Origin: CAYVQE01 sp964633205
Lineage (GTDB): Bacteria; Myxococcota; B64-G9
NCBI GenBank assembly: GCA_964633205.1
Contig: CAZWFN010000153.1
Coordinates: 1-14,383 of the forward strand
Length of the DNA stretch: 14,383 nt
Direction: 5' to 3'
The position numbers and the translations under genes are program-made. Position 1 is the first letter of the stretch. Each line of letters opens with the position of its first letter. Under the pieces are notes generated by a model. The model was not told the DNA's origin, ran no database searches, and saw nothing but the letters and a program-made list of their open reading frames with translations. Shown here piece after piece: positions 6,355 to 12,188 of this stretch.

Positions 6355-7893
6355 ATGGATGCCGGGGCTGAAAGGAAATCCACGACCATCGTCCGGCTGG
6401 GCCTGTGGCTGACCTGCGCCTGGCTGGCCGTCGGCTGCGGCGGCGGGGGCGGCGACGGCAACGGTGGCGACGGCGGCGACGACTGCACACCCGCGACCTG
6501 CGCCGAGCTGGGCCGCGAGTGCGGCAGCTGGGACGACGGCTGCGGCGGTACGGTCGATTGCCCGGCCTGTGCCGGCGAGCAGAGCTGCGACGCCGACGGG
6601 CAGTGTGTGGACGAATGCGTACCGCAAAGCTGCGCCGAGCTGGGAAAGGAATGCGGCAGCTGGGACGACGGCTGCGGCGGCACGGTCGATTGCCCGGCCT
6701 GTGCCGGCGAACAGAGCTGCGATGCCGACGGGCAGTGCGTGGACGAATGCGTACCGCAGAGCTGCGCCGAGCTGGGAAAGGAATGCGGCAGCTGGGACGA
6801 CGGCTGCGGCGGTACGGTCGACTGCCCGGCCTGTACCGGCGAGCAGAGCTGCGACGCCGACGGGCAGTGTGTGGACGAATGCGTGCCGCAGAGCTGCGCC
6901 GAGCTTGGTCGCGAGTGCGGCAGCTGGGACGACGGCTGCGGCGGCACGGTCGACTGCCCGGCCTGTGCCGGCGATCAAACCTGCGCCGCCGACGGGCACT
7001 GCGTCGGCGACGCTGATCCGGGCGCGCCGCTGTACGCCAGCGCCGGACACTACCAGACCAGCGTGCCGGCGCCGAGCGACAACGCCAACGACAGCTACCC
7101 GACCGAGGTGCACTACCCCGACCCGCCCGACCTGCAGGCGGGCGACTACAGCTTCCCGGTGGCCCTGTTGCTGCAGGGGGCCAAGGTGGACCCCGCGCAC
7201 TACAGCAGCTTCGCCGGCTGGATGGCCCGCTACGGCTTCGTGGTGCTGATCCCCAAACGCGACACCATGATGATGCAGAACTTCACCGCCGAGTCGGTGG
7301 TCATGGACGTCGCCGCCCACCTGCCGGACGAGAACAGCGGCGCTTCGCCCATCGCCGGCAAGCTGGACAGCGACACCATGGTCCTGCTGGGCCACTCCCA
7401 CGGCGGGCTGTGCGGCACCTACGCCCTGCAGGACGAGTGCAGCGCCGCGGCGCAGTGCTTCGGCGGCTTCACCCGCCCGGCCGCGGTGCGGGGCGGGGCC
7501 TTCTACGGCACCTTCGTCACCACCATGATGGGCACCTACCCCGACATCGCCAACGACGGCCTGCCCATGGCCCTGGTGCAGGGCAGCCTGGACGGCAAGG
7601 CCGATCCGGCCAAGGGCGAGAACACCTACGCTAAAATCCAGGATCCGCCCAAGGCCTTCATCACCATCGAGGGCGCCAACCACTACGGCATCACCGACAG
7701 CGACGACCCCGAGGGCGCCGACGCCGATCCCAACGAGCCGGCGCTCGGCCAGGCGCTGGCCAACGAGACCATCGCCCGCTGGACGGCCCTGTTCTTGCGT
7801 GCCACCGTGCTCGACGATGCCGCCGCCGCCGACTACGTCTTCGGCAGCGGCGCTGACAGCGATCCCAACGCCGGCATCGAGTACCAACAGTAG
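6355..7893 (+). CDS. Lipoprotein with four cysteine-rich repeats and an alpha/beta-hydrolase domain
   Basis: This 512-aa exported hydrolase starts at 6355, 5 nt after AAAGGGGG (6342-6349), placing the signal peptide at the N-terminus. An ATG at 6286 overlaps the previous stop but adds 23 hydrophilic residues. The signal ends at AVGC (C28, probable lipidation), followed by a Gly/Asp linker. Residues ~43-218 are four 44-aa repeats with eight cysteines each. Residues ~225-512 form an alpha/beta-hydrolase of the dienelactone-hydrolase/chlorophyllase/cutinase type. The nucleophile elbow is GHSHGG (S348), the likely acid is D413 or D417 in QGSLDGKAD, and the base is H443 in GANHYG. The substrate is unknown; an ester is likely. 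The repeats may serve as a surface spacer or attachment region. The gene may share a transcript with the MerR gene. Confidence 0.87.
   Translation: MDAGAERKSTTIVRLGLWLTCAWLAVGCGGGGGDGNGGDGGDDCTPATCAELGRECGSWDDGCGGTVDCPACAGEQSCDADGQCVDECVPQSCAELGKECGSWDDGCGGTVDCPACAGEQSCDADGQCVDECVPQSCAELGKECGSWDDGCGGTVDCPACTGEQSCDADGQCVDECVPQSCAELGRECGSWDDGCGGTVDCPACAGDQTCAADGHCVGDADPGAPLYASAGHYQTSVPAPSDNANDSYPTEVHYPDPPDLQAGDYSFPVALLLQGAKVDPAHYSSFAGWMARYGFVVLIPKRDTMMMQNFTAESVVMDVAAHLPDENSGASPIAGKLDSDTMVLLGHSHGGLCGTYALQDECSAAAQCFGGFTRPAAVRGGAFYGTFVTTMMGTYPDIANDGLPMALVQGSLDGKADPAKGENTYAKIQDPPKAFITIEGANHYGITDSDDPEGADADPNEPALGQALANETIARWTALFLRATVLDDAAAADYVFGSGADSDPNAGIEYQQ
6481..7008 (+). repeat. Four in-frame 132-bp tandem repeats (cysteine-rich module)
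   Basis: Units start at 6481, 6613, 6745 and 6877, with an exact 132-bp (44-codon) period and no indels. Each encodes eight cysteines in the pattern C-P-x-x-C-AELG-x-E-CGSWDDGCGGTVDCPAC-x-G-x-Q-x-C-x-ADG-x-C. Units 2 and 3 differ at 7 of 132 bases by my count, and only one difference (Ala to Thr) changes the protein. This points to recent duplication or gene conversion, with drift at silent sites. Confidence 0.95.
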
Positions 7894-7912
7894 GCCGGGG
7901 GCGCTGTCTTCT

Positions 7913-7927
7913 CGCGGCCACGCCGCG
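7913..7927. terminator. GC hairpin after the hydrolase gene
   Basis: CGCGGC and GCCGCG form a perfect 6-bp stem across a CAC loop, 20 bp after the hydrolase stop codon. No T-tract follows, so it is at best a terminator-like or mRNA-end-stabilising hairpin. Confidence 0.3.
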
Positions 7928-7987
7928 GCTGGTGGGAGCGAGACGGAAAACCCCGGCCGTGGGTCGGGGGGGGGAGGGCGTCGGCCC

Positions 7988-8179
7988 TCAGTCGGGCGAC
8001 TTGGAGCAGCGGCCGCCGCTGCAGCTGCCGAAGGAGCCGCAGTCGGAGCTGGTCGAGCAGCACTTGTTGGCCACCAGCACCTCGGCCGACTGGGCCGCGG
8101 CCGGCTGCTGGCGGCGTTTTGGCGCCCGATGCTCCGATCCGACTTGCCGCCGGCTGCGGGCGCGGGTATCCTCGCCCAT
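7988..8179 (-). CDS. Candidate small cysteine-rich peptide (63 aa or shorter)
   Basis: I do not recognise this frame. It begins at an ATG (8179) preceded almost at once by an in-frame stop, and has no Shine-Dalgarno site. The N-terminal half is arginine-rich and uses A/T-ending codons often enough to look non-coding. The last ~30 codons end almost entirely in G or C and encode a pattern with five cysteines: NKCCSTSSDCGSFGSCSG, then GRCSKSPD. That spacing resembles cysteine modules of myxobacterial secreted proteins. No signal peptide is visible. The ATG lies 5 bp from the divergent ATG of the GGDEF gene, which makes expression doubtful. It could be a real small peptide, the relic C-terminus of a larger protein, or chance. 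Confidence 0.3.
   Translation of the reverse strand: MGEDTRARSRRQVGSEHRAPKRRQQPAAAQSAEVLVANKCCSTSSDCGSFGSCSGGRCSKSPD
8144..8172 (+). promoter_or_regulatory. Predicted promoter of the GGDEF gene
   Basis: TTGCCG (8144-8149) and TATCCT (8167-8172) are spaced by 17 bp and each matches the consensus at 4 of 6 positions. The start would fall near 8179, leaving only about 6 nt before the ATG at 8185 and no room for a Shine-Dalgarno site. This is a second nearly leaderless arrangement in the window. Confidence 0.45.
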
Positions 8180-8184
8180 CGATC

Positions 8185-8973
8185 ATGACTGAGACGGCGG
8201 TTCAAAAAACCAAGGCTTCATCCAGGCGCAGGCGGCATGTGGTCAGGCGCGTGCTGCAGCTGGTCGGGCTGGCCCTGCTGTCGGATCTGGCCATCATCGC
8301 CGCCGAGCTGATCGCCGGCATGGATCCGATCGCGGATTTCGAGCAGCGGCCGGTGCTCTACCTGTACATGCTGCTGGGCACCATCGTCGCCTTCGGCGTC
8401 TTCGGCGCCGTGCTGGGTTCGCGCGAGGCGCTGCTGGAAGAGCGCGCCATCCGGGATCCGCTCACCGGCCTGTTCAACTCCGGCTACTTCCACGCCCGGC
8501 TGCGCCAGGCCCTGGCCTCGGCGCAGCGGCTGCGAGTCCCCCTGTCCCTGGTGCTGTTCGACGCCGATCACTTCAAGCGCATCAACGACGTCCACGGCCA
8601 TCCGGTGGGCGATCAGGTGCTGCGGACCATCGGCGCCACCCTCGAGGCCCAGCTGCGCACCGGTGAGATCGGCGCCCGGGTCGGCGGGGAGGAGTTCGCC
8701 CTGCTGCTGCCCGGTACAAGCGCAGAGACCGCCGCCGCCGCCGCCGAGCGGATCCGCCGCGCCATCCAGCAGCAGGTCGCGGTTCCGGGCCGGGCCGAGC
8801 CGCGCGCGGTGACCGTCTCGGCCGGCGTCGCCTGCGTCGCGCCCGACCAGACCTCGGCCCAGGCCGAGATCTACCAGCGCGCCGACCAGGCCCTGTACCA
8901 AGCCAAACGCGCCGGCCGCGATCGAGTGGCCATCGCGGCTGCGGGCGATCCTGCGGCGGGCGGGGCGGACTGA
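8185..8973 (+). CDS. Membrane-anchored GGDEF diguanylate cyclase
   Basis: This 262-aa inner-membrane protein is predicted to make cyclic di-GMP from two GTP. Two hydrophobic helices (~23-44 and ~57-77) anchor it, with a basic N-terminus (SSRRRRHVVRR) on the cytoplasmic side. The GGDEF domain starts at DPLTGLFN (91-98). It carries the metal aspartate in LFDADHF (D126) and the active-site motif GGEEF (167-171), which is a catalytically competent variant. Five residues upstream, the usual inhibitory site RxxD is RTGE (R158, E161), a conservative change that may weaken product inhibition. No EAL or sensory domain is present, so the input may come through the membrane segment. The chosen ATG fits the promoter; an upstream in-frame ATG at 8119 lies before the promoter and is rejected. 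It converges with the SDR gene, with 4 bp between stop codons. Confidence 0.9.
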   Translation: MTETAVQKTKASSRRRRHVVRRVLQLVGLALLSDLAIIAAELIAGMDPIADFEQRPVLYLYMLLGTIVAFGVFGAVLGSREALLEERAIRDPLTGLFNSGYFHARLRQALASAQRLRVPLSLVLFDADHFKRINDVHGHPVGDQVLRTIGATLEAQLRTGEIGARVGGEEFALLLPGTSAETAAAAAERIRRAIQQQVAVPGRAEPRAVTVSAGVACVAPDQTSAQAEIYQRADQALYQAKRAGRDRVAIAAAGDPAAGGAD

Positions 8974-8977
8974 GTGC

Positions 8978-9907
8978 CTAGCCGTAGCCGCCTTTCGGCC
9001 GGACCAGCCCCAGCTCCACGAAGGACCGCACCGTGTCGACCAGGGTCTGCTCCAGCGGGCGGTACTGCAGGCCGAGCTCGGCGGTCGAGCGGGTGGTGTC
9101 GTAGCGGCGGCGCTTGCCCAGGTTGTGCCACAGGTAGCGCCAGCTCAGCCGCTTGTCGAACAGGGCGGCGGCGTAGAGCAGCGGGTCGGGCAGCGGCCAG
9201 GTGGGAATGGGCAGCTCGGCAAAGCGCGGGCAGCCGGGCAGCTTGCGGCGCACCAGGTCGCGCAGGTTGGCCGGGCTGGAGCGGGCGTGCACCCGGGCCT
9301 GCAGCGGGCCGAGCACCACCGTCGGGCACAGGGCCACCAGGCCGAAGCGCTCGGCTGGCGGCAGCGCGGCGTGGAAGTCCCAGGCGGCCCGCTCGGCCTG
9401 CAGCTTCGAGGCCTGGTAGGGGCTGGCGGCCACGGTGGCCGTCTCGTTCCAGTCGCGCTCGTCGAAGCGGTAGTCGGCCGGCTTCTCGTCGGCCGCCACC
9501 GCGGCGATGGACGAGGTCAGCGCCACCCGCGCGACGCCCGCCCGGCGGGCCGACTCGAGCACGTTGCGGGTACCGGTCACCGCCGGCTCGACGATGTCGC
9601 GCTGCGGGTCGCGGGCCGCCAGCCGCACCGGCGAGGCCAGGTGGCACAGCCAGTGGCAGCCGGCCAGCGCTGCGTCGTGGGCGCCGGGCTGCATCAGGTC
9701 GGCGCCGTGCAGCTCCAGCCGCTGCTCGGCGCCCGGCAGCGCCCGCAGGTGATCGCTCTTGGCCCCGTCGTCCGGATCGCGCACCACCCCGCGCACCCGG
9801 TGGCCCTGCTGCAGCAGCAGCCGCACCACCTGGCTGCCCACGTAGCCCCCGGCCCCGGTCACCGCCACCGTCCGCGGCCCGCCGGCCGCCGCCCCGTTCG
9901 AACCCAT
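8978..9907 (-). CDS. NAD(P)-dependent extended SDR reductase, dihydroflavonol-reductase-like
   Basis: This 309-aa cytoplasmic oxidoreductase matches the usual family length. The start at 9907 is 5 nt after GGGAGG (plus-strand CCTCCC 9913-9918), and the frame upstream shows no family resemblance. The Rossmann motif is TGAGGYVG (17-24). R44 in VVRDPDD is the arginine that favours NADPH in the dihydroflavonol-4-reductase and aldehyde-reductase subgroup, and GAEQRLELHGADL and HLASPV are typical of that group. Catalytic residues are S132 or S133 (LTSSIAAV) and Y164/K168 (YQASK). The substrate is probably an aldehyde or ketone, not determinable here. A possible extended -10 (TGGTATGGT) lies about 35-45 bp upstream of the start codon. 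It converges on the GGDEF gene without a visible terminator. Confidence 0.88.
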   Translation of the reverse strand: MGSNGAAAGGPRTVAVTGAGGYVGSQVVRLLLQQGHRVRGVVRDPDDGAKSDHLRALPGAEQRLELHGADLMQPGAHDAALAGCHWLCHLASPVRLAARDPQRDIVEPAVTGTRNVLESARRAGVARVALTSSIAAVAADEKPADYRFDERDWNETATVAASPYQASKLQAERAAWDFHAALPPAERFGLVALCPTVVLGPLQARVHARSSPANLRDLVRRKLPGCPRFAELPIPTWPLPDPLLYAAALFDKRLSWRYLWHNLGKRRRYDTTRSTAELGLQYRPLEQTLVDTVRSFVELGLVRPKGGYG

Positions 9908-9988
9908 CTCCACCTCCCGTCGCTGCGGGATCGGACCATACCAGAAATCAGCGCCGATGCGATCCCCCGCACCGCAACGGCCGCTATA

Positions 9989-10040
9989 CCATTCCTCCGC
10001 AGAAACGGCTTCGATAGCGTATACAGCTCTGGTGGAATGG
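9989..10040. repeat. Spaced inverted repeat
   Basis: CCATTCC (9989-9995) is the exact reverse complement of GGAATGG (10034-10040), with 38 nt between the arms. It could form a long-loop hairpin or be a split protein-binding site; chance cannot be excluded. Confidence 0.35.
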
Positions 10041-10059
10041 CACTGCTCTTGGCTTTGGT

Positions 10060-10077
10060 CGCGGCTGATGAGCCGCG
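10060..10077. repeat. Seven-bp stem hairpin upstream of an extended -10
   Basis: CGCGGCT and AGCCGCG pair perfectly around a GATG loop. The hairpin ends 4 bp before TGGTATGAT (10081-10089), overlapping where a -35 would lie, so it could act as an operator for a plus-strand transcript. Confidence 0.45.
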
Positions 10078-10109
10078 CTGTGGTATGATCGCCACCGCTG
10101 CCAGAACCA

Positions 10110-10146
10110 AAGGGAGGCAGGCGCTGCTGTGCAGCGCTACCCCCTT
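10110..10146 (+). repeat. Compound hairpin burying a Shine-Dalgarno-like sequence
   Basis: GCGCTGC (10121-10127) and GCAGCGC (10131-10137) form a perfect 7-bp stem with a TGT loop. Outside it, AAGGG-A-GG (10110-10117) pairs with CC-CCCTT (10140-10146) with one bulged A and a small internal loop. The AGGGAGG sequence is thereby hidden. No T-run follows, so it is not a standard terminator. Confidence 0.45.
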
Positions 10147-10211
10147 CAAGCCAGCCCGCATCCGCCTGTGATCGCAGGGGTTCGGCAGCCTTCACAGCTC
10201 GCTGCATGCGT

Positions 10212-10229
10212 GGTGCAAATATATGCACC
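10212..10229. promoter_or_regulatory. Palindromic possible operator
   Basis: GGTGCA and TGCACC are inverted arms around AATATA. Two-fold symmetry with an AT centre is typical of dimeric regulator sites. A GCATGC palindrome lies a few bases upstream (10204-10209). No adjacent promoter is obvious. Confidence 0.35.
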
Positions 10230-10316
10230 CGCAGAACCAGTTGGCCCCGGATCCCTCGTGAGCGTTCGCGCCTGGATTGAGTCGGGCAGAGCGATCACCG
10301 CGCGCGGCGCGGGTTC

Positions 10317-11522
10317 TCAACGGAACAGGAAGATGACCTCGACGCGGCGGTTCTTGGCCCGGCCGGCGGCGCTGGAGTTGTCGGCCACCGGGTTGGCCTC
10401 GCCGTAGCCGGAGGATTTGATGCGGTCGAACTCCAGCTTCTGCTGCTGGACCAGGTAGTCCCGCACCGACTGGGCACGGCCCTGGGACAGGGCCAGGTTG
10501 TCGGCGTCGCGGCCGCGGGAGTCGGTGTAGCCCTCGACCACGATCGGATAGCGCGGGTACTTGCGGGCCAGCTCGGCGATCGCGTCCAGCAGGTAGGTCT
10601 GCTCGACCAGCACCACGTTTTCATTGCTGGCGAACATGTTGTGCAGCGTCAGCACCACCCCGCGGGTATCCTGCTTGGCCGTCACGCCGCCGATGGCGGC
10701 CGCGTCCTTGAACAGCGCCTCGCGCTCCCTGAGCAGGGCGACCTTCTCGTTCTCGGCGGCGAATGCCTTCTTGGCGGATTCCACCGCCAGGTCGGCCTTG
10801 ACCTCGGCCACCTCGGCCGCTTTCAGGGCCTCGTCGAACTTCTTCTGTTTCAAGGTCAGCTTGGCGCGCTGCAGGTTGATCTTGGCCTGGTCGAGGTTGG
10901 GGGCGTCGACCTTGACCGCGCCCAGGGCGTCGGCCGCCTGGATGCGGGAGGCGGCCTTGGCGATGGCGGCCTGGACGGTTTGTTCCCGCTTCAGCCGCTC
11001 TTGCTCGGCGCGTTCGGCTGCCAGCTTCTGCTCGGCCGCCTTGCGCTCCTGCTCCCGGCGCCGCAGCTCCTGCTGGCGGGCTTTCTCGAACTTGGCCGCG
11101 TTGGCCTGCAGGGCCAGGATCTTCTCCATGCGGGCGATGCGCTTGCGGGTATCGCCCAGGCGGGCCTGGGCCGCGGCCTGGGCCTGCTCGGCCCGCTGGA
11201 TGCGCTTTTCGGCAGCGGCCAGTCTATCTTCGGCGGCCAGCTTGCGGGTGATCTCGCGGGCGGTCTCGAACTTGAGCGCCGCGATGGTGGCCAGGTGCAT
11301 GCTGGCCTGGAGGTCGCCGTCCTGGTAGGCCTCGACCGCCTGGGCGTAGATCTCGCGGCTGTGCTTGAACACGGCCGGCGCGGCGCGGGTCGCCTGGGCG
11401 GCCTGCTGGCGATCGCGCAGCAGGCGGTCGGCCCGGATCAGCTCGGCGGGGCGCTTGGCCGGACCGCAGGCCGTCAGCCCCAGCGCCAGGATGCAGCCCA
11501 TCGCTATGCGCTTGATCTTCAT
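10317..11522 (-). CDS. OmpA-family lipoprotein with DUF4398-like N-terminal region
   Basis: This 401-aa envelope lipoprotein probably tethers the outer membrane to peptidoglycan. The start at 11522 is 6 nt after GGGAGGT (plus-strand 11529-11535), and that Shine-Dalgarno overlaps the stop codon of the gene before it. The signal ends in LTAC (lipid C19). Residues ~20-90 resemble DUF4398 (APAVFKHSREIYAQAVEAYQ, then DGDLQASMHLATIAALKFE). A long Ala/Glu/Lys/Arg-rich coiled coil spans ~90-285. The C-terminal OmpA domain (~295-400) has VVEGYTDSRG, NLALSQGRAQSVRDYL, SSGYGEANPVADN and GRAKNRRVEV, the usual peptidoglycan-binding positions. It forms an operon with the coiled-coil gene upstream. It is close in architecture to Pal-like proteins but much longer, so I give no pal symbol. 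Confidence 0.92.
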   Translation of the reverse strand: MKIKRIAMGCILALGLTACGPAKRPAELIRADRLLRDRQQAAQATRAAPAVFKHSREIYAQAVEAYQDGDLQASMHLATIAALKFETAREITRKLAAEDRLAAAEKRIQRAEQAQAAAQARLGDTRKRIARMEKILALQANAAKFEKARQQELRRREQERKAAEQKLAAERAEQERLKREQTVQAAIAKAASRIQAADALGAVKVDAPNLDQAKINLQRAKLTLKQKKFDEALKAAEVAEVKADLAVESAKKAFAAENEKVALLREREALFKDAAAIGGVTAKQDTRGVVLTLHNMFASNENVVLVEQTYLLDAIAELARKYPRYPIVVEGYTDSRGRDADNLALSQGRAQSVRDYLVQQQKLEFDRIKSSGYGEANPVADNSSAAGRAKNRRVEVIFLFR

Positions 11523-11535
11523 GGCTGCACCTCCC

Positions 11536-11967
11536 TCAAAGGCCCTTGGCCTCGAGCTCTTGGTACTTCTCTTCGGCCGCGTCCGCCGCCGCGGCGGTCT
11601 TTTCGGCCGCCGCTTCGGCCTCATCCGCCTCGGCCTCGGCCGCGGCTGCCGCCTGCTCGGCCTCGATGCGCTTCAGCTTGGCGCGCACGAACTCGACCTG
11701 GGCGACGATGCGCTCGAGCAGCGGCTGGACCGCATCCAGCTTCTCCGCCGCCAGGTAGGCCTGGGCCTGGCTGATCCAGGTGCGGATGACCTCGATGTCC
11801 TGGCCCAACTCGTCGGCGACGTCGGCGCTCTTCAGATCGGCGATCACCCGGCTGATGCGATCGAACCGGGCCTGGTAGTACTTGGCGTCCTTGTCGGCCG
11901 CCGCCGCTTGCGTCGCCAGCAGAACGGCCGCTGCCAGCAGGCATGTGGTGACCAGTGCGCGCTGCAT
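11536..11967 (-). CDS. Exported coiled-coil protein, first gene of the OmpA operon
   Basis: This 143-aa protein has a clean signal peptide (MQRALVTTCLLAAAVLLATQAAAA) with a probable signal-peptidase-I site near residue 24. The remainder is helical. Residues ~25-100 have heptad-like hydrophobics (FDRISRVIADLKSADVADEL), and ~100-140 is an Ala/Glu-rich coiled coil. I do not recognise a family. The start at 11967 follows GGAGG by 5 nt. Only 13 bp separate its stop from the OmpA gene's ATG, and its TGA overlaps that gene's Shine-Dalgarno, suggesting translational coupling. A periplasmic partner of the OmpA-type lipoprotein is the simplest inference, as both contain long coiled coils. Confidence 0.85.
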   Translation of the reverse strand: MQRALVTTCLLAAAVLLATQAAAADKDAKYYQARFDRISRVIADLKSADVADELGQDIEVIRTWISQAQAYLAAEKLDAVQPLLERIVAQVEFVRAKLKRIEAEQAAAAAEAEADEAEAAAEKTAAAADAAEEKYQELEAKGL

Positions 11968-12010
11968 GGCTTCCTCCCCGCATCCTCAGTCGTTGACGAA
12001 AAGTCGGCCA

Positions 12011-12040
12011 ATGCTACAGCCGTGCCGGAAAGGGTGTCAA
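12011..12040 (-). promoter_or_regulatory. Sigma-70-like promoter of the coiled-coil/OmpA operon
   Basis: On the minus strand a perfect TTGACA (plus 12035-12040) is followed after 18 bp by TAGCAT (plus 12011-12016). Transcription would start near 12004, giving a leader of about 37 nt that contains the GGAGG site of the first gene. This is the strongest promoter match in the window. Confidence 0.65.
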
Positions 12041-12043
12041 GGC

Positions 12044-12078
12044 GGCGCTCGGCGCCTGTGCGCACGGGAGCGCTCCCG
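12044..12078. promoter_or_regulatory. Two palindromes in the divergent intergenic region
   Basis: GGCGC-TCG-GCGCC (12044-12056) is a small hairpin, and CGGGAGCGCTCCCG (12065-12078) is a perfect 14-bp palindrome. Both sit just upstream of the minus-strand -35 and between the two divergent units, a natural place for a shared regulator site. High GC content makes some palindromes likely by chance. Confidence 0.35.
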
Positions 12079-12188
12079 GCTGGCAGAATGAGGGACTTGC
12101 CCCGGACGGTGGAACACGCGCGCGGTGGCGCTGTCGAATGGAAGGACAGCGAGTACAGCCAGGACCAAGAGGACAGCGAGGTGATCCG

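Larger units (their letters stand above)
9908..10316. other. Structured intergenic region without a convincing gene
   Basis: These 409 bp separate two minus-strand genes and are less GC-rich than the surroundings. They hold several inverted repeats (listed separately), a perfect extended -10 match on the plus strand (TGGTATGAT, 10081-10089) without a clear -35, and an AGGGAGG (10111-10117). A GTG-started frame at 10129 runs antisense into the OmpA gene but has no coding character I trust. A 6-bp GC stem (10298-10303 with 10307-10312) lies just past the OmpA gene's end. A small RNA is possible but unproven. Confidence 0.5.

Noticed and set aside
6175..8205. Long minus-strand frame opposite the hydrolase lipoprotein
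   Set aside because: Its internal repeats only mirror the 132-bp tandem repeats of the real gene; no independent coding evidence.
10038..10052. Sigma-54-like match TGGCAC-N5-TTGG
   Set aside because: The essential GC at -12 is GG, and no enhancer-binding regulator gene is nearby.
10129..10407. GTG-started 92-codon frame on the plus strand after AGGGAGG
   Set aside because: The Shine-Dalgarno spacing is long (11 nt) and buried in a hairpin, third codon positions are not GC-biased in the intergenic part, and the last third is antisense to the OmpA gene.
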